Origin: Phytopseudomonas flavescens
GTDB taxonomy: Bacteria; Pseudomonadota; Gammaproteobacteria; Pseudomonadales; Pseudomonadaceae
DNA: 64,000 nt
Assembly: GCF_900100535.1 (NCBI RefSeq)
Contig: NZ_FNDG01000008.1
Coordinates: forward strand, 186,001 to 250,000
Direction: 5' to 3'
Shown here: in pieces, positions 26,954 through 39,666 of the stretch
How the letters are laid out: every line of letters begins with the position of its first letter
How positions within the stretch are numbered: the stretch's first letter is position 1
Made by a program: the position numbers and the translations under genes
Notes under the pieces: model-generated
The model's input: only the letters and a program-made list of their open reading frames with translations
Database searches by the model: none
What the model was told of the DNA's origin: nothing

Positions 26954-29356
26954 TCACTTTTCGGACACACACTCGCTCAGCGGCACCCTCACCCGTAACA
27001 GGGTACCCTCGCCGGGGCGACTGTCGAGGGTCAATTGCCCGCCGAGCATCAGCACCCGCTCGCGCATGCCCACCAGGCCGAAGGAGTCGGCCCGCACCGC
27101 AGCGGGATGGAAACCGCGGCCGTCATCGCCGATCGACAGGCGCAGGCTGTCGCCCAACAGCTCCAGGCGTACGGTCACCGTGTGCGCTTCGGCATGACGC
27201 AGGACGTTGGTCAGCGACTCCTGAAGGATGCGGAACAGCCCGGTCGCCTTGGCGTCGCTCAGCGGCGGTACGCTCTCGGGCACCTCGACCAGGCAGGGAA
27301 TCTGCGTACGTGCCTCGAAGCGCCGCGCCTGCCATTCGATGGCCGAGGCGATACCGGCATCCAGGATCGGCGGGCGCAGTGCCGTGGCCACATCGCGCAC
27401 CAGTTGGAACAACTGGGCGATCAGCTTCTTCATGTTGTCCAGGCGCTCGCGCAGGCCGGGGTCGAGATCGGCGAAGCCCAGCTCGCACATCGAGGTTTCC
27501 AGCTTGAGCACAGTGAGCACCTGGCCCAGCTCGTCGTGCACCTCCCGGGCGATACGGGCCTTTTCCTCCTCGCGCACGCTCTCCAGGTGAGCCGACAGAT
27601 CGCGCAGACGCACCTGCGATTCGGCCAGCGCCAGCTCGTTGCGCTTGTTCTCGCTGATGTCCCAGACCACGCCGTCCCAGATCAGCCGACCGTCGGCCAT
27701 GCGCCTGGCCATGGCCTTGATGTCGACCCAGCGCGACTCACCGGCGTGGGTGAGCATGCGCCCCTGCCAGTGCCAATCGCTGTCGCTGGCGAAGGCGCGC
27801 TCCTGGACGCGGTGGTAGTCGGCCTTGTCGTCCGGGTGCACCAGGCTGCGCAGGCCGTGATCGGGCGCCAGCAGCGTCGAGGCCCGATAACCGACCAGGC
27901 TTTCGCTGCCCTCGCCGATGAAGGCGAACAACGCCGGATCGCCAGGCCGCGCACGCTCCAGGCGAAACACCACGCCAGGCACGTTGGCGGCGATGCCCTG
28001 CAGCCGCGCCTCGCTCTCCTGCAGCGCGGCCAGGGCACGCCGACGCTCGGTGACATCGGTGATGAACACCACCAGGTATTCGGTATCGCGGTACTGCAGG
28101 AAACTCAGCGAGACGTCCACCGGCAAGCGGCTGCCATCGGCCCGCAGGCATTCGGTCTCGAAGCTCGGCGGCCGCTCGTCACCACTGCGCGCCAGCCGCC
28201 ACAGGTTGAGCCAGCGGTCCATGTTCAGGTCCGGCTCGAAATCACTCAGCGGCCGGTCGACCACGCCGCCCGCGCGACAACCGAGCATCGTCTCCGCCGC
28301 GCGGTTGGCGTAACGCACATGACTGTCCCAGTTGACCCAGAGGATGCCCACCGTGCTGTTATCGATGGAGAACTGCGACAACCGCAGGGCATCACGCGCG
28401 ACCTCGCGCAGCTCGATCTCGTGGCGCGCAGCGAGCAGGCGAAACTCCAGGGTATCGCGCTGGCGCCGCACCCAGAGCGCCAACAGCAACGCGAACACCA
28501 GTAGCAGGCCGAGCAGCAGACTGATCCCCCGCCAGAAGCTCGCCGACGCATCCTGCTGTTGATAACTCGGTGGCAGCCAGCGGCTGTGCAGGTCATCCAG
28601 CTCCCGGGCCGGCACACTGCGCAACGCGACATCGACGATGGCCGACAGCTCTGGCCAGTCACGCCTGCTGGCGACGCGCAGCAACTGCGGAAACCCGATA
28701 TCGCCGACGATCGCCAGCCCCAGGAACTCCGCCTCACGGGACAGGCGCCCCAGTTGCGCCTCATCGAGCACCGCGTAGCTGGCCTGCTGGTTGAGCACCC
28801 GCTGCAGGGCCTGGCGCGGCGAGCTGGCGGTCTCCAGCTTGAGCTTCGGGTAGCTGCTGTGCAGATAGTCGAGTACCGCCTGCGATACTTTCATGGCGAT
28901 CGGCGAGCGCCCGTCGAGCTGCTCGAGATCGACCGCCCCGCCACTGCCGCGCTCGCCGATCAGCAGATGCGATACACGCAGGAAGGGATCGGAAAACACC
29001 CAGCGACGCAGCCCCGCGGGGGTCTGGCCAAGGCCACTGGCGAGGTCGATCTGATCGTTGTGCAGCGCCAGCTCCAACTCCTCCTGGGTCTGGAAGGTTC
29101 GCCAGCGCAATTGCACGCCCATCAACGTGGCCAGCATGTGCATCACCTCGACATTGGCACCGGTAAGACGGTGCAGACGTCGGTCGAGCTGGGCATAGGG
29201 CGCCTGCAGGACGACACCGGCACGCAATACCGGGTGCTCGGCCAGCCAGCGCTGCTGCGCAGCATCGAAGATTGCAGCGGGCCCGGGCGGCGGCTCATCC
29301 GCCCACAGCAGTCTCGGCACGCTCAGCATCAGGAGAAACAGCCAGCGGTGGATCAT
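26954..29356 (-). CDS. agtS: Hybrid-ligand sensor histidine kinase AgtS
   Basis: An 800-residue NarL-group histidine kinase. It has a signal sequence (about 1-19), a periplasmic SBP_bac_3-like domain (about 30-265), one membrane span (GISLLLGLLLVFALLLALWV, near 277-297), two PAS domains (about 335-450 and 460-585), a HisKA_3 dimerisation region with the phospho-His in AREVHDELGQVL, and a HATPase with GDDGRGFH. The amino-acid-binding-like outer domain implies direct sensing of a small periplasmic ligand such as 4-aminobutyrate or 5-aminovalerate. It is transcribed divergently from the DUF3530 gene; nothing definite is seen in the 199-base gap. Confidence 0.88.
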   Translation of the reverse strand: MIHRWLFLLMLSVPRLLWADEPPPGPAAIFDAAQQRWLAEHPVLRAGVVLQAPYAQLDRRLHRLTGANVEVMHMLATLMGVQLRWRTFQTQEELELALHNDQIDLASGLGQTPAGLRRWVFSDPFLRVSHLLIGERGSGGAVDLEQLDGRSPIAMKVSQAVLDYLHSSYPKLKLETASSPRQALQRVLNQQASYAVLDEAQLGRLSREAEFLGLAIVGDIGFPQLLRVASRRDWPELSAIVDVALRSVPARELDDLHSRWLPPSYQQQDASASFWRGISLLLGLLLVFALLLALWVRRQRDTLEFRLLAARHEIELREVARDALRLSQFSIDNSTVGILWVNWDSHVRYANRAAETMLGCRAGGVVDRPLSDFEPDLNMDRWLNLWRLARSGDERPPSFETECLRADGSRLPVDVSLSFLQYRDTEYLVVFITDVTERRRALAALQESEARLQGIAANVPGVVFRLERARPGDPALFAFIGEGSESLVGYRASTLLAPDHGLRSLVHPDDKADYHRVQERAFASDSDWHWQGRMLTHAGESRWVDIKAMARRMADGRLIWDGVVWDISENKRNELALAESQVRLRDLSAHLESVREEEKARIAREVHDELGQVLTVLKLETSMCELGFADLDPGLRERLDNMKKLIAQLFQLVRDVATALRPPILDAGIASAIEWQARRFEARTQIPCLVEVPESVPPLSDAKATGLFRILQESLTNVLRHAEAHTVTVRLELLGDSLRLSIGDDGRGFHPAAVRADSFGLVGMRERVLMLGGQLTLDSRPGEGTLLRVRVPLSECVSEK

Positions 29357-29555
29357 GCTCGGATACCGAAAAACGCGAGGAGACAGCGAGGGCGAACGCG
29401 CGCTGCGAAAGCAGCATTAAGCTACATCAGGGCCTGACAAATCCACGACAAGTTAGGGTCTGTTACCGTGCCCGCACGATCGGGCCGTGCCCATGGCTTG
29501 CGTTGAAACGCCAACAGAACCTAGTCTCTAGGCGCTATCCACCTCGAGCCCTACG

Positions 29556-30533
29556 ATGACGCGCTTCCGACACCTGCCCCCCTACGCGCTGTGCCTGGCG
29601 CTGCTGGCGCCCAGCCTGCTCGCCCTGGGCGATCAGAGCCCGCCGTCCGAAGCCGGCGCCAAGACCGATACCAAGCCCGAGCAGCGCGCGCCTCTGGCCG
29701 AACGCAGTGACCTCGAGGCCCTGGCACTCGAACGCCAGCTGGCGGCCAACGAGCAGCAACGCCTCGACGCCGCCGGCACGCCGTTTCTCGCCCTCTGGCT
29801 GCCAGCCAACGATCCGGCCCCCAAGGGGGCGGTGATTCTGCTACCGGGGGATGACGAAAGCGCCGACGCGCCGCGGGTCATCGGTCCGCTGCGGCAGAAA
29901 TTGCCGGATGCCGGCTGGCACAGCCTGAGTGTAAGCCTGCCGGATCCCCAGGGCGCCAACCTGCCACTGCGCAGCGCCGAGCCGGCCCCGACCGGCGGCG
30001 ACTCGACGGCCGGAAAGCCTGCGGAAAAACCTGCCGAGCCAGCCGCTGCAGAGCCGCCCTCCCCCAGCGAAGCGGCGCAAACCGCAGAAGCCGCGCGTGC
30101 CGCTCATCTCGAGCGGGTGTTCGCGCGTATCGACGCAGGCATCGCCTTTGCCGGGCAGCAACAGGCCAAGCGCGTGGTGCTGCTGGGCCACGGCAGCGGG
30201 GCTTACTGGGCCGCCCGCTATATCGCCGAACGCAAGCCGGCCAATGTCAGCCACCTGCTGCTGGTGGATATCAGCCAGCCGGAAGGCTTCGACTCGCCGC
30301 TCAATGACCTGCTGGCGCAGCTCAAGGCCAGCGTCGGTGACTTCTATTACCGCGACAGTCCCACCGCGCGACAGGCCGCGCTGTTGCGCAAGCAACTGAG
30401 CCAGCGGCAGAAGCAGCCCGCTTTCGTGCAGGTCGGCCTGGACGCCCTGCCGGGCAACCCGGACGTGGCCGAAGAGCAGTTGTACCGGCGCTTGCGCGGC
30501 TGGCTCGACAAACAGGCGGGCGGCGGTAAATAG
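29556..30533 (+). CDS. DUF3530 alpha/beta-hydrolase-like exported protein
   Basis: A 325-residue protein with a signal peptide (LCLALLAPSLLALG), a Gln/Ala/Glu-rich stretch (about 30-75), a Pro/Ala/Glu-rich low-complexity insert (about 145-185), and a hydrolase-like core. The core includes AVILLPGDDES and VVLLGHGSGAYWAARY, whose GHGSG is a nucleophile-elbow-like motif with Ser at the nucleophile position. This is the DUF3530 pattern. Function is unknown; it should be periplasmic and may hydrolyse an ester or amide. It converges on the djlA-like gene. Confidence 0.82.
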   Translation: MTRFRHLPPYALCLALLAPSLLALGDQSPPSEAGAKTDTKPEQRAPLAERSDLEALALERQLAANEQQRLDAAGTPFLALWLPANDPAPKGAVILLPGDDESADAPRVIGPLRQKLPDAGWHSLSVSLPDPQGANLPLRSAEPAPTGGDSTAGKPAEKPAEPAAAEPPSPSEAAQTAEAARAAHLERVFARIDAGIAFAGQQQAKRVVLLGHGSGAYWAARYIAERKPANVSHLLLVDISQPEGFDSPLNDLLAQLKASVGDFYYRDSPTARQAALLRKQLSQRQKQPAFVQVGLDALPGNPDVAEEQLYRRLRGWLDKQAGGGK

Positions 30534-30610
30534 GCTTTCGGCAAGGCGGCCCCGGACCGGCCTGAGTCAGCCAGGCATCCTTTCCGCTCCAGGCGCCGCC
30601 TACGTTGCGG

Positions 30611-31369
30611 TCAGCGGAAGCCCCGGCGCTGGCGAATCAACGCATAGGCGTTGTGCAGTTCGCGGGTCGCTTCGGTGGCTTCGCGAACCTTTTCCGGGGC
30701 CGCGCCGCTGCCGGCCATCTTGTCGGGGTGATGACGGCTGAGCAGGCGCCGATAGGCTTTCTTGACCTGCTGGGCATCACTGTCGGCATTCACCCCGAGC
30801 AGACGCAACGCCTGCTGATAGGTGTCAGGGGCTGCGGTCGGTGGCCCACGCCGCGGCGCGCACGCTGCACTCAGCGCGTCCTGGGCGGCGGCCGACACCC
30901 CCAGCCATTTGCCCCACAGCAGAATCAGCTCGCGCTCGGCCTGCCCCACGCGACCATCGGCCCAGGCCATGCGCCAGCAGGCGCGCAACAGGGCGTCCGC
31001 ATCACCACGGCGGCGCTGCAGGGGGCCATGCAGGTTGTCCTGCCCGGTCTTGCCACGGGAAAAGGCCTCGATGGCGCCGGCCTTCGCCGCCTCGCCAACG
31101 GCCAGGCGCTGCATCTCGGCACGGGCCTGGCGGATGTGCGCCTGCTGCACCACGCCATCGCTCTTGGCTAGGCGACCGAGCATGACGAACAACAATTGCT
31201 CGTCGCCGACCGCCGGCGTGCTGCGCAGTCGCTCGAACAGCCTCTTCCAGCCACGCAGGCCGAGGCGCCGGTCGAGCACCTGGCCAAGCAGGCCGCCGAG
31301 CAGCAGCCCGGGAATGCTCGCCAGGGCATAGCCCGCCACGGCACCGACCAGCGTCAGGGGCCAGTACAT
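30611..31369 (-). CDS. djlA: DjlA-like membrane-anchored J-domain co-chaperone
   Basis: DjlA proteins anchor a J domain to the inner membrane and stimulate DnaK. Here 252 residues give an N-terminal Gly-rich span (LVGAVAGYALASIPGLLLGGLLG), a TerB-like helical domain (about 50-165) and a C-terminal J domain with the essential HPD in LLSRHHPDKM. The family usually has about 255-270 residues. The gene stands one base before murU and seems to be last in amgK-murU-djlA. Confidence 0.9.
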   Translation of the reverse strand: MYWPLTLVGAVAGYALASIPGLLLGGLLGQVLDRRLGLRGWKRLFERLRSTPAVGDEQLLFVMLGRLAKSDGVVQQAHIRQARAEMQRLAVGEAAKAGAIEAFSRGKTGQDNLHGPLQRRRGDADALLRACWRMAWADGRVGQAERELILLWGKWLGVSAAAQDALSAACAPRRGPPTAAPDTYQQALRLLGVNADSDAQQVKKAYRRLLSRHHPDKMAGSGAAPEKVREATEATRELHNAYALIRQRRGFR

Positions 31370-31370
31370 C

Positions 31371-33061
<1,691 letters not shown>

Positions 33062-33185
33062 TACAAGGGTCTCCGACGGCGCTAGCCGTTGCGCGGGTCA
33101 TGCTTTATTATCCAGCATCTTTTTCAGCCCATCGAGAGGCGTGCGGCCCCTGGGCCAAAAGCGCACAGGAAGCCCGGAAAACAAG

Positions 33186-35957
33186 ATGGCAGTAAAATAC
33201 CCCGCTTTTCGTAAGAAATTCCCGCTTCTGGTAACGGGTGGCCTGCTGGCCATGCAGCCCTTCGCCAGTCCGTTCGCCACCGCTGCCGAACAGTTCGATT
33301 GCCAGGCATCGCCTGCTGGCGGTTGGGCCTGTGCACCGAAGACCAGTACGGCCAATCTACCGGTCCGTCCGACGCACAGCGCCAATTCGGTGAGCACAGG
33401 CACAGGCACAGGAGCAACGGTAGCGGCCAAGCCTGATACCAAGGCCGCACCGACGCAAGTCACCGAAAGTGGTGGCCGCGCGCTGGCCTCGCGCAGTGCA
33501 GACTACAGCCACCTCGACTGGGTTCCGCGCGAACAGTTGACCAGCGCACAGTTGGCCGAGATTGGCCCTTCCTGCTCCGGCGCCTACATCGAGCCAAGCC
33601 GACCCGGCATGAACGACACGACGCCGATGAGCGAGGCACCGATGTTCGTTTCCGCCCGCGCCTCGCGCTATCAGCAGGAAGAGCAGGTCGCCACCCTCGC
33701 CGGTGATGTGGTCGTGCGACAGGCCGGCATGCAGGTCGAGGCGGACGAAGCCAACCTGCACCAGGCTGAAAACCGTGGCGAGCTGGTCGGCAACGTGCGC
33801 CTGCGCGACAAGGGCGCCCTGGTCGTCGGCGACCGGGCAGAGCTGCAGCTCGACAACGGCGAGGCGAAGATCGACAACGCCGAGTACGTGATGCACGCCG
33901 CTCACGTGCGCGGCAGCGCGGCCTACGCCAAACGCGAAGAAACCGCGATCATCCGCCTCAAGGATGGTACCTACACCAGTTGCGAACCTGGCAGCAACAC
34001 CTGGCACCTGACGGGTAACAACATCACCCTGAACCCGGCGACCGGCTTCGGCACCGCCACCAACGTCACCCTGCGGGTCAAGGATTTCCCGGCGTTCTAT
34101 ACACCGTATATCTACTTCCCGATCGATGACCGTCGCCAGTCCGGCTTCCTGCCGCCGAGTTTCGGCAGCTCGAGCGACAACGGCCTGACCCTGCAGACCC
34201 CTTACTATTTCAACCTGGCGCCGAACTTCGACGCCACCCTGTACCCGACCTACATGGCCGATCGTGGCCTGCTGCTCGAAGGCGAGTTCCGCTACCTGAC
34301 CCGCAACAGCGAAGGTCAGGTCGGTGCCGCCTACCTCGACGACAGCAATGACGATCGCGAGCTGCAGTCCAGTTACAAGGACCAGCGCTGGATGTACAGC
34401 TGGCAGCACAAGCAGGGCCTGAATGAGCGCCTGCTGGCCGAGGTCGACTACACCGATATCAGCGACCCGTACTACTTCCAGGATCTGGATACCGACCTGG
34501 GCCTCGACATCAATACCTACGTCGACCAGCGCGGCACCCTGACCTGGCGCGGTGACAGCTACACGGCCAGCCTCAATGCCCACGCCTACGAGTTGGCCAC
34601 CATCACCGACGTGACGCCCTACGACCGCCTGCCGCAGATCACCCTGGACGGCACATTGCCGTTCCAGCCCGGTGGCCTGAACTTCACCTACGGTACTGAG
34701 CTGGTGCGTTTTGATCGCGACCTGCGTGATGGTTTCTACATCGACAAGAATGGCAACCCCGAAGCACGCTGGAACGATGCAAACATCAGTGGCCTGGCCC
34801 GTGCCAATGGCACGCGACTGCATGTGGAGCCAGGTGTCAGTCTGCCGCTGGACTGGAGCTGGGGCTTCGTCAAACCCCAGGTCAAGTACCTGCAAACTAA
34901 CTATGATCTGGATCTCGATCAGCAAGGCAAGGATACGTTGCTCGCTGGCGAGCAGTACAACAGCAGTCAGAGCCGCGGCGTCGGCCTGTTCAGCGTCGAC
35001 AGTGGCCTGTACTTCGACCGCGACACTTCGCTGTTCGGCCGCGAAGCCCGTCAGACCCTCGAACCACGCCTGTTCTATCTCTACGTCCCCGAGGAAGACC
35101 AGACCGATATCCCGGTATTCGACAGCGGCGAAAGCAGCTTCAGCTATGCCTCGCTGTGGCGAGAAAATCGTTTCAGCGGCAAGGATCGTATTGGCGACGA
35201 GAACAAACTGTCTTTCGGCGTGACCAGCCGCTGGATCGAGCCCAACGGTTTCGAGCGCCAACGCTTCAGCATCGGCCAGGCCTTCTACTTCGAAGACCGC
35301 AAGGTACAGATGCCCGGTATCGACTATCGTGACCGCGACGAGGCGCAGTCTTCGGTATCGCCTTATGCCCTGGAATACATGTATCGCTACAACCAGGACT
35401 GGCGCTTCACCTCGGACTTCAACTGGGATCCGGACAGCCACCGCACCCGCTCGGGCAGCGCGATGTTCCACTACCAGCCAGCCGACAACCCGCGCAAGAT
35501 CGTCAATGCCGGTTATCGCTACCGCAATGACACCCTGAACTACAACCAGCAATCCGGCCTGTGGTCCTACGGGGGCGATTATGGGACACCCAGCGACCCT
35601 TACTACATCAAGGACTACTACAAGATCGACCAGCATGACTTCTCCGTCATCTGGCCCATCGGCCCGCAGTGGAGCGTCATTTCCCGCTGGCAGTACGACT
35701 ACGGCCGCAACCGTACCCTGGAAGCCTTCGGTGGTTTCGAGTACGACAGCTGCTGCTGGAAGCTGCGCGTCATCAACCGCTACTGGATCGACTACGACGA
35801 GGTCAGCCTCAACCCCTCGCGCAACGACGAGCCGGATAACGGCATCTTCCTGCAAATCGTCCTCAAGGGCCTGGGCGGCGTGACTGGCAACAACGTCGAG
35901 ACTTTCCTCGACAAAGGCATTCAAGGTTATCGTGAACGTGAAGATCAAGCTTTCTGA
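33186..35957 (+). CDS. lptD: LPS-assembly outer-membrane protein LptD
   Basis: LptD with LptE inserts lipopolysaccharide into the outer leaflet. The 923-residue protein has a signal peptide, a Cys-containing pre-domain ([15 protein letters not shown]), a beta-jellyroll OstA/LptA-like domain (about 150-300, with [20 protein letters not shown]) and a long beta-barrel rich in aromatic residues, ending in short Tyr/Phe strands. The TSCEPGS and DSCCWKL cysteines complete the set used for the inter-domain disulfides in homologues. The ATG at 33186 ([15 protein letters not shown]) matches the family's start; the frame extends upstream to 33141. The 3' end overlaps surA by 26 bases. Confidence 0.97.
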   Translation: MAVKYPAFRKKFPLLVTGGLLAMQPFASPFATAAEQFDCQASPAGGWACAPKTSTANLPVRPTHSANSVSTGTGTGATVAAKPDTKAAPTQVTESGGRALASRSADYSHLDWVPREQLTSAQLAEIGPSCSGAYIEPSRPGMNDTTPMSEAPMFVSARASRYQQEEQVATLAGDVVVRQAGMQVEADEANLHQAENRGELVGNVRLRDKGALVVGDRAELQLDNGEAKIDNAEYVMHAAHVRGSAAYAKREETAIIRLKDGTYTSCEPGSNTWHLTGNNITLNPATGFGTATNVTLRVKDFPAFYTPYIYFPIDDRRQSGFLPPSFGSSSDNGLTLQTPYYFNLAPNFDATLYPTYMADRGLLLEGEFRYLTRNSEGQVGAAYLDDSNDDRELQSSYKDQRWMYSWQHKQGLNERLLAEVDYTDISDPYYFQDLDTDLGLDINTYVDQRGTLTWRGDSYTASLNAHAYELATITDVTPYDRLPQITLDGTLPFQPGGLNFTYGTELVRFDRDLRDGFYIDKNGNPEARWNDANISGLARANGTRLHVEPGVSLPLDWSWGFVKPQVKYLQTNYDLDLDQQGKDTLLAGEQYNSSQSRGVGLFSVDSGLYFDRDTSLFGREARQTLEPRLFYLYVPEEDQTDIPVFDSGESSFSYASLWRENRFSGKDRIGDENKLSFGVTSRWIEPNGFERQRFSIGQAFYFEDRKVQMPGIDYRDRDEAQSSVSPYALEYMYRYNQDWRFTSDFNWDPDSHRTRSGSAMFHYQPADNPRKIVNAGYRYRNDTLNYNQQSGLWSYGGDYGTPSDPYYIKDYYKIDQHDFSVIWPIGPQWSVISRWQYDYGRNRTLEAFGGFEYDSCCWKLRVINRYWIDYDEVSLNPSRNDEPDNGIFLQIVLKGLGGVTGNNVETFLDKGIQGYREREDQAF

Positions 35958-37233
35958 GTGTGTGCGCCCGTTGCTGATGGGCGCACTGTTTCTGGGTACC
36001 GCGGCGCACGCCGATGTACAGCCCCTCAACCGCGTGGTGGCGATCGTCGATAACGACGTGATCATGCAGACTCAGCTCGACGCCCGCGTCCGCGAGGTGC
36101 AACAGACCATCGCCAAGCGCGGCGCCGAGGTGCCGCCGGCCGATGTCCTGACCCAGCAGGTGCTGGATCGCCTGATCATCGAGAACATCCAGTTGCAGAT
36201 GGGCGAGCGCTCCGGCATCCGCATCAGCGACGAAGAACTGAACCAGGCCATCACCACCATCGCCCAGCGCAACGGCATGAGTATCGAGCAGTTCCGTGCC
36301 GCGCTGGCCCAGGACGGCCTGTCGTTCAACGAGGCCCGCGACCAGGTTTCCCGCGAGATGGTCATCAGCCGCGTACGCCAGCGCCGGGTGGCCGAGCGCA
36401 TCCAGGTGACGGAGCAGGAAGTGAAGAACTTCCTGGCGTCCGATCTGGGCAAGATGCAACTGTCGGAAGAGTTCCACCTGGCCAATATCGTCGTCCCGGT
36501 CCAGGAAAACGCCTCCTCCAAAGCGCTGCAGACCGCCGAGCGCCGCGCTCAGGACATCTACCAGCAGGCCCGCCAGGGCGCCGACTTCGGTCAGTTGGCG
36601 ATCGCCAACTCGGCCAGTGAAACTGCGCTGGACGGCGGCGACATGGGTTGGCGCAAGGCCGCTCAACTGCCGCCGCCCTTCGACAGCATGCTAGGCGCCA
36701 TGAGCGTCGGCGACGTGACCGAGCCGGTCCGCACACCGGGCGGTTTCATTCTGCTCAAGGTGCTGGAAAAGCGTGGTGGCGAGGCCGCCGCCGTACGTGA
36801 CGAAGTGAACGTGCGCCACATCCTGATCAAGCCCAGCGAGATCCGCAGCGAAGCCGAAGCCCAGGTTCTGGCGGAGCGTCTCTACCAGCGCATCCAATCC
36901 GGGGAAGACTTCGCCGAACTGGCGAAAAGCTTTTCCGAAGATCCCGGCTCGGCCCTCAATGGCGGCAGCCTGAACTGGATAGACCCCAACGCGTTGGTTC
37001 CCGAGTTCCGCGAAGTGATGAACAACACCGCCAGCGGTGAGGTCTCCAAGCCATTCAAGAGCCAGTTCGGCTGGCACGTCCTGCAGGTCATGGGCCGTCG
37101 TGCCACCGACAGCAGCGAGCAGGTGCGTGAGCAACAGGCACTCAACCTGTTGCGCAACCGCAAGTACGAGGAAGAACTGCAGACCTGGCTACGCCAGATC
37201 CGCGACGAGGCCTACGTGGAAATCAAGCTGTAG
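35932..37233 (+). CDS. surA: Periplasmic chaperone/peptidyl-prolyl isomerase SurA
   Basis: SurA escorts outer-membrane proteins, LptD among them. The 433 residues carry a signal peptide ([17 protein letters not shown]), an N-terminal chaperone domain beginning [12 protein letters not shown] and two parvulin domains (about 175-275 and 285-385, the second with [12 protein letters not shown]). The start is GTG at 35932, with AAGG five bases ahead, inside the lptD 3' end; a second GTG two codons on is also possible. Co-expression of lptD and surA is standard. An intrinsic terminator follows. Confidence 0.96.
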   Translation: MNVKIKLSECVRPLLMGALFLGTAAHADVQPLNRVVAIVDNDVIMQTQLDARVREVQQTIAKRGAEVPPADVLTQQVLDRLIIENIQLQMGERSGIRISDEELNQAITTIAQRNGMSIEQFRAALAQDGLSFNEARDQVSREMVISRVRQRRVAERIQVTEQEVKNFLASDLGKMQLSEEFHLANIVVPVQENASSKALQTAERRAQDIYQQARQGADFGQLAIANSASETALDGGDMGWRKAAQLPPPFDSMLGAMSVGDVTEPVRTPGGFILLKVLEKRGGEAAAVRDEVNVRHILIKPSEIRSEAEAQVLAERLYQRIQSGEDFAELAKSFSEDPGSALNGGSLNWIDPNALVPEFREVMNNTASGEVSKPFKSQFGWHVLQVMGRRATDSSEQVREQQALNLLRNRKYEEELQTWLRQIRDEAYVEIKL

Positions 37234-37257
37234 ATACAGTGTGATGCTGCACTGAAG

Positions 37258-37282
37258 AGCCCGGCCCAGCGCCGGGCTTTTT
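37258..37282 (+). terminator. Intrinsic terminator of lptD-surA
   Basis: AGCCCGGC / GCCGGGCT, eight perfect pairs with a five-base loop, followed by five T. pdxA starts 51 bases later and so may have its own promoter. Confidence 0.9.
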
Positions 37283-37332
37283 CATTTGCGCCTGCGCTAG
37301 AATCCCCAACGCCCTGCCCTCGAGAGCCGATC

Positions 37333-38358
37333 ATGACCCACTGCCTGCGTTTCGCCCTCACCCCCGGAGAACCCGCCGGCATCGGCCCGGACCTGTGCCT
37401 GCTGCTCGCCCGCGAACGCCAGGCCCATGCACTGGTCTGCATCGCCAGCACGGCACTGATGCGGGAGCGCGCCGGGCAACTGGGGCTGGATATCAGACTG
37501 ATCGAAACCGGCCCCGGTGACTGGCCGCAGCAGCCGGCCCCTGCCGGTAGCCTGCATGTGTGGGATACACCACTGGGGCGCCCGGTGAGAACCGGCCAAC
37601 TGGACCAGGCCAACGCGGCCTACGTACTGCACACCCTGACCCGGGCGGGCCAGGGCTGCCTGAACGGCGACTTCGCCGGGCTGATCACCGCCCCGGTGCA
37701 CAAAGGCATCATCAACGAGGCCGGCATCGCGTTTTCCGGCCACACGGAGTTTCTCGCCGACCTGACACATACCGAGCAGGTGGTGATGATGCTGGCAACC
37801 CGCGGCCTGCGGGTTGCCCTGGTGACCACCCACCTACCGATCAAGGAAGTGGCCGGCGCAATCAGCGCAGAGCGCCTGCAGCGCGTGACACGCATCCTGC
37901 ATGCCGACCTGCGCACCAAGTTCGGTATCGCCGAACCACGCATCCTGGTCTGCGGGCTCAATCCTCACGCCGGTGAAGGCGGTCACCTCGGCCGCGAGGA
38001 AATCGACATCATCGAGCCCGCACTGCAACGCCTGCGTAGCGAGGGCATGAACCTGATCGGCCCATTGCCGGCCGACACGCTGTTCACGCCAAAGCATCTG
38101 GAGCACTGCGACGCGGTGCTGGCCATGTACCACGACCAGGGGCTGCCGGTACTCAAGTACCAAGGCTTCGGCGCCGCCGTGAACGTGACCCTGGGCCTGC
38201 CGATCATTCGCACCTCGGTCGACCACGGCACTGCCCTGGATCTGGCCGGCAGCGGCCGGATCGATTGCGGCAGCCTGCAGGTCGCGCTGGAGACCGCCTA
38301 TGAAATGGCCCAGGCTGGCCGCATGCTGAACGCGACAAGCCACAAGTCGAAGCGCTGA
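37333..38358 (+). CDS. pdxA: 4-hydroxythreonine-4-phosphate dehydrogenase PdxA
   Basis: PdxA oxidises 4-phosphohydroxy-L-threonine in pyridoxal phosphate synthesis. The 341 residues begin [16 protein letters not shown] and carry the metal-ligand blocks [20 protein letters not shown] and MYHDQGLP and the motif [15 protein letters not shown] precedes the ATG by seven bases. The C-terminal tail ([11 protein letters not shown]) is slightly longer than in P. aeruginosa. Confidence 0.97.
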   Translation: MTHCLRFALTPGEPAGIGPDLCLLLARERQAHALVCIASTALMRERAGQLGLDIRLIETGPGDWPQQPAPAGSLHVWDTPLGRPVRTGQLDQANAAYVLHTLTRAGQGCLNGDFAGLITAPVHKGIINEAGIAFSGHTEFLADLTHTEQVVMMLATRGLRVALVTTHLPIKEVAGAISAERLQRVTRILHADLRTKFGIAEPRILVCGLNPHAGEGGHLGREEIDIIEPALQRLRSEGMNLIGPLPADTLFTPKHLEHCDAVLAMYHDQGLPVLKYQGFGAAVNVTLGLPIIRTSVDHGTALDLAGSGRIDCGSLQVALETAYEMAQAGRMLNATSHKSKR

Positions 38359-38458
38359 AGCGGCACAGACACGTTCCCTGCTAAACTGCGCGTTTTCGCC
38401 TGATCGCTTTACGCGCTTGCTTGACGCTTGCGGTTTGAAGCCTGGAGCTGCTTTCCCG

Positions 38459-39271
38459 ATGTCCGAGCCTTACCAACACCGTGCGCGCAAACGTTTCGGT
38501 CAGAACTTTCTCCACGATGCCGGCGTGATCCATCGCATCCTGCGCGCCATCCATGCACGCGACAGCGATCACCTGCTGGAGATCGGCCCGGGCCAGGGCG
38601 CGCTGACCGAAGGGCTGCTCAGCAGTGGCGCCACCCTGGACGTGATCGAGCTGGATCTCGACCTGATCCCCATTCTGGAAGCCAGGTTCGCCAGCGAGCC
38701 ACGCTTTCGCCTGAATCAGGGCGATGCCCTGAAGTTCGACTTCGCCCGCCTGCAGGCGGAGCCTGGCAGCCTGCGGGTGGTCGGCAACCTGCCCTACAAC
38801 ATCTCTACGCCACTGATTTTCCACCTGCTGTCCAATGCCCACCTGATCCGCGACATGCACTTCATGCTGCAGAAGGAGGTGGTCGAACGCCTGGCGGCCG
38901 GCCCTGGCGGCGGCGACTGGGGTCGACTGTCGATCATGGTGCAGTACCACTGCCAGGTGGAGCACCTGTTCAATGTCGGCCCCGGCGCCTTCAATCCGCC
39001 CCCCAAGGTGGACTCGGCCATCGTCCGCCTGACGCCGCACAAACAACTGCCACACCCGGCCAAGGACCACCACCTCCTCGAGCGCGTGGTGCGTGAAGCG
39101 TTCAATCAGCGCCGCAAGACCCTGCGCAATACCCTCAAGGCCCTACTTCCCGCCAGCGCGATCGAAGCCGCTGGCGTGGACGGCAGCCTGCGCCCGGAAC
39201 AGCTGGATCTGGCCGCCTTCGTGCGCCTGGCCGATCAGTTGGCGGAACAATCCGCTCCCTCGCTCACCTGA
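38459..39271 (+). CDS. rsmA: 16S rRNA dimethyladenosine transferase RsmA (KsgA)
   Basis: KsgA dimethylates A1518 and A1519 of 16S rRNA late in 30S assembly. The 270-residue Rossmann methyltransferase has the SAM loop [13 protein letters not shown] near residue 45 and the catalytic NLPYNIS. The ATG at 38459 has GGAG eleven bases upstream and begins [18 protein letters not shown] as in the family. Here rsmA means the methyltransferase, not the CsrA-type RNA-binding protein given the same symbol in Pseudomonas. Confidence 0.97.
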   Translation: MSEPYQHRARKRFGQNFLHDAGVIHRILRAIHARDSDHLLEIGPGQGALTEGLLSSGATLDVIELDLDLIPILEARFASEPRFRLNQGDALKFDFARLQAEPGSLRVVGNLPYNISTPLIFHLLSNAHLIRDMHFMLQKEVVERLAAGPGGGDWGRLSIMVQYHCQVEHLFNVGPGAFNPPPKVDSAIVRLTPHKQLPHPAKDHHLLERVVREAFNQRRKTLRNTLKALLPASAIEAAGVDGSLRPEQLDLAAFVRLADQLAEQSAPSLT

Positions 39272-39285
39272 CTTGCCGAGTGCCC

Positions 39286-39666
39286 ATGTCCGACCCTCGC
39301 TACCAGATAGACGTCAGCATCATCACCCGCTACCTGCCGGAACAATCGCAACCGCAGCAGAACCGCTTCGCGTTCGCCTACGACGTGACCATCGCCAACA
39401 CCGGCAGCCTGGCAGCGCAATTGATGTCGCGCCACTGGCTGATCACCGATGGCAACGGCCAGGTTCAGGAGGTGCGGGGGGCAGGTGTGATTGGCGAGCA
39501 ACCGCTGATCCAGCCCGGCACCAGCCACCGCTACAGCAGCGGTACGCTGATGGCGACCCAGGTCGGCACCATGCAGGGCAGCTACCAGATGATCGCCGAC
39601 GACGGCCGGCGTTTCGAAGCGCCCATCGCACCCTTCCGCCTCGCCGTCCCCGGCGCCCTGCACTGA
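39286..39666 (+). CDS. apaG: ApaG/DUF525 family protein
   Basis: A 126-residue ApaG-domain protein, a fibronectin-like beta sandwich of unclear function, found with apaH in most gamma-proteobacteria. It shows the typical [15 protein letters not shown] and the family's [12 protein letters not shown] block. The ATG at 39286 is preferred to a GTG two codons earlier. Its stop shares one base with the apaH start. Confidence 0.94.
   Translation: MSDPRYQIDVSIITRYLPEQSQPQQNRFAFAYDVTIANTGSLAAQLMSRHWLITDGNGQVQEVRGAGVIGEQPLIQPGTSHRYSSGTLMATQVGTMQGSYQMIADDGRRFEAPIAPFRLAVPGALH

Noticed and set aside
33357..36065. A 902-codon minus-strand frame antisense to lptD
   Set aside because: It is the shadow of high-GC third positions; its composition (Val, Ala, Gly, Glu rich, no domains) and exact overlap with lptD show it is not a gene.
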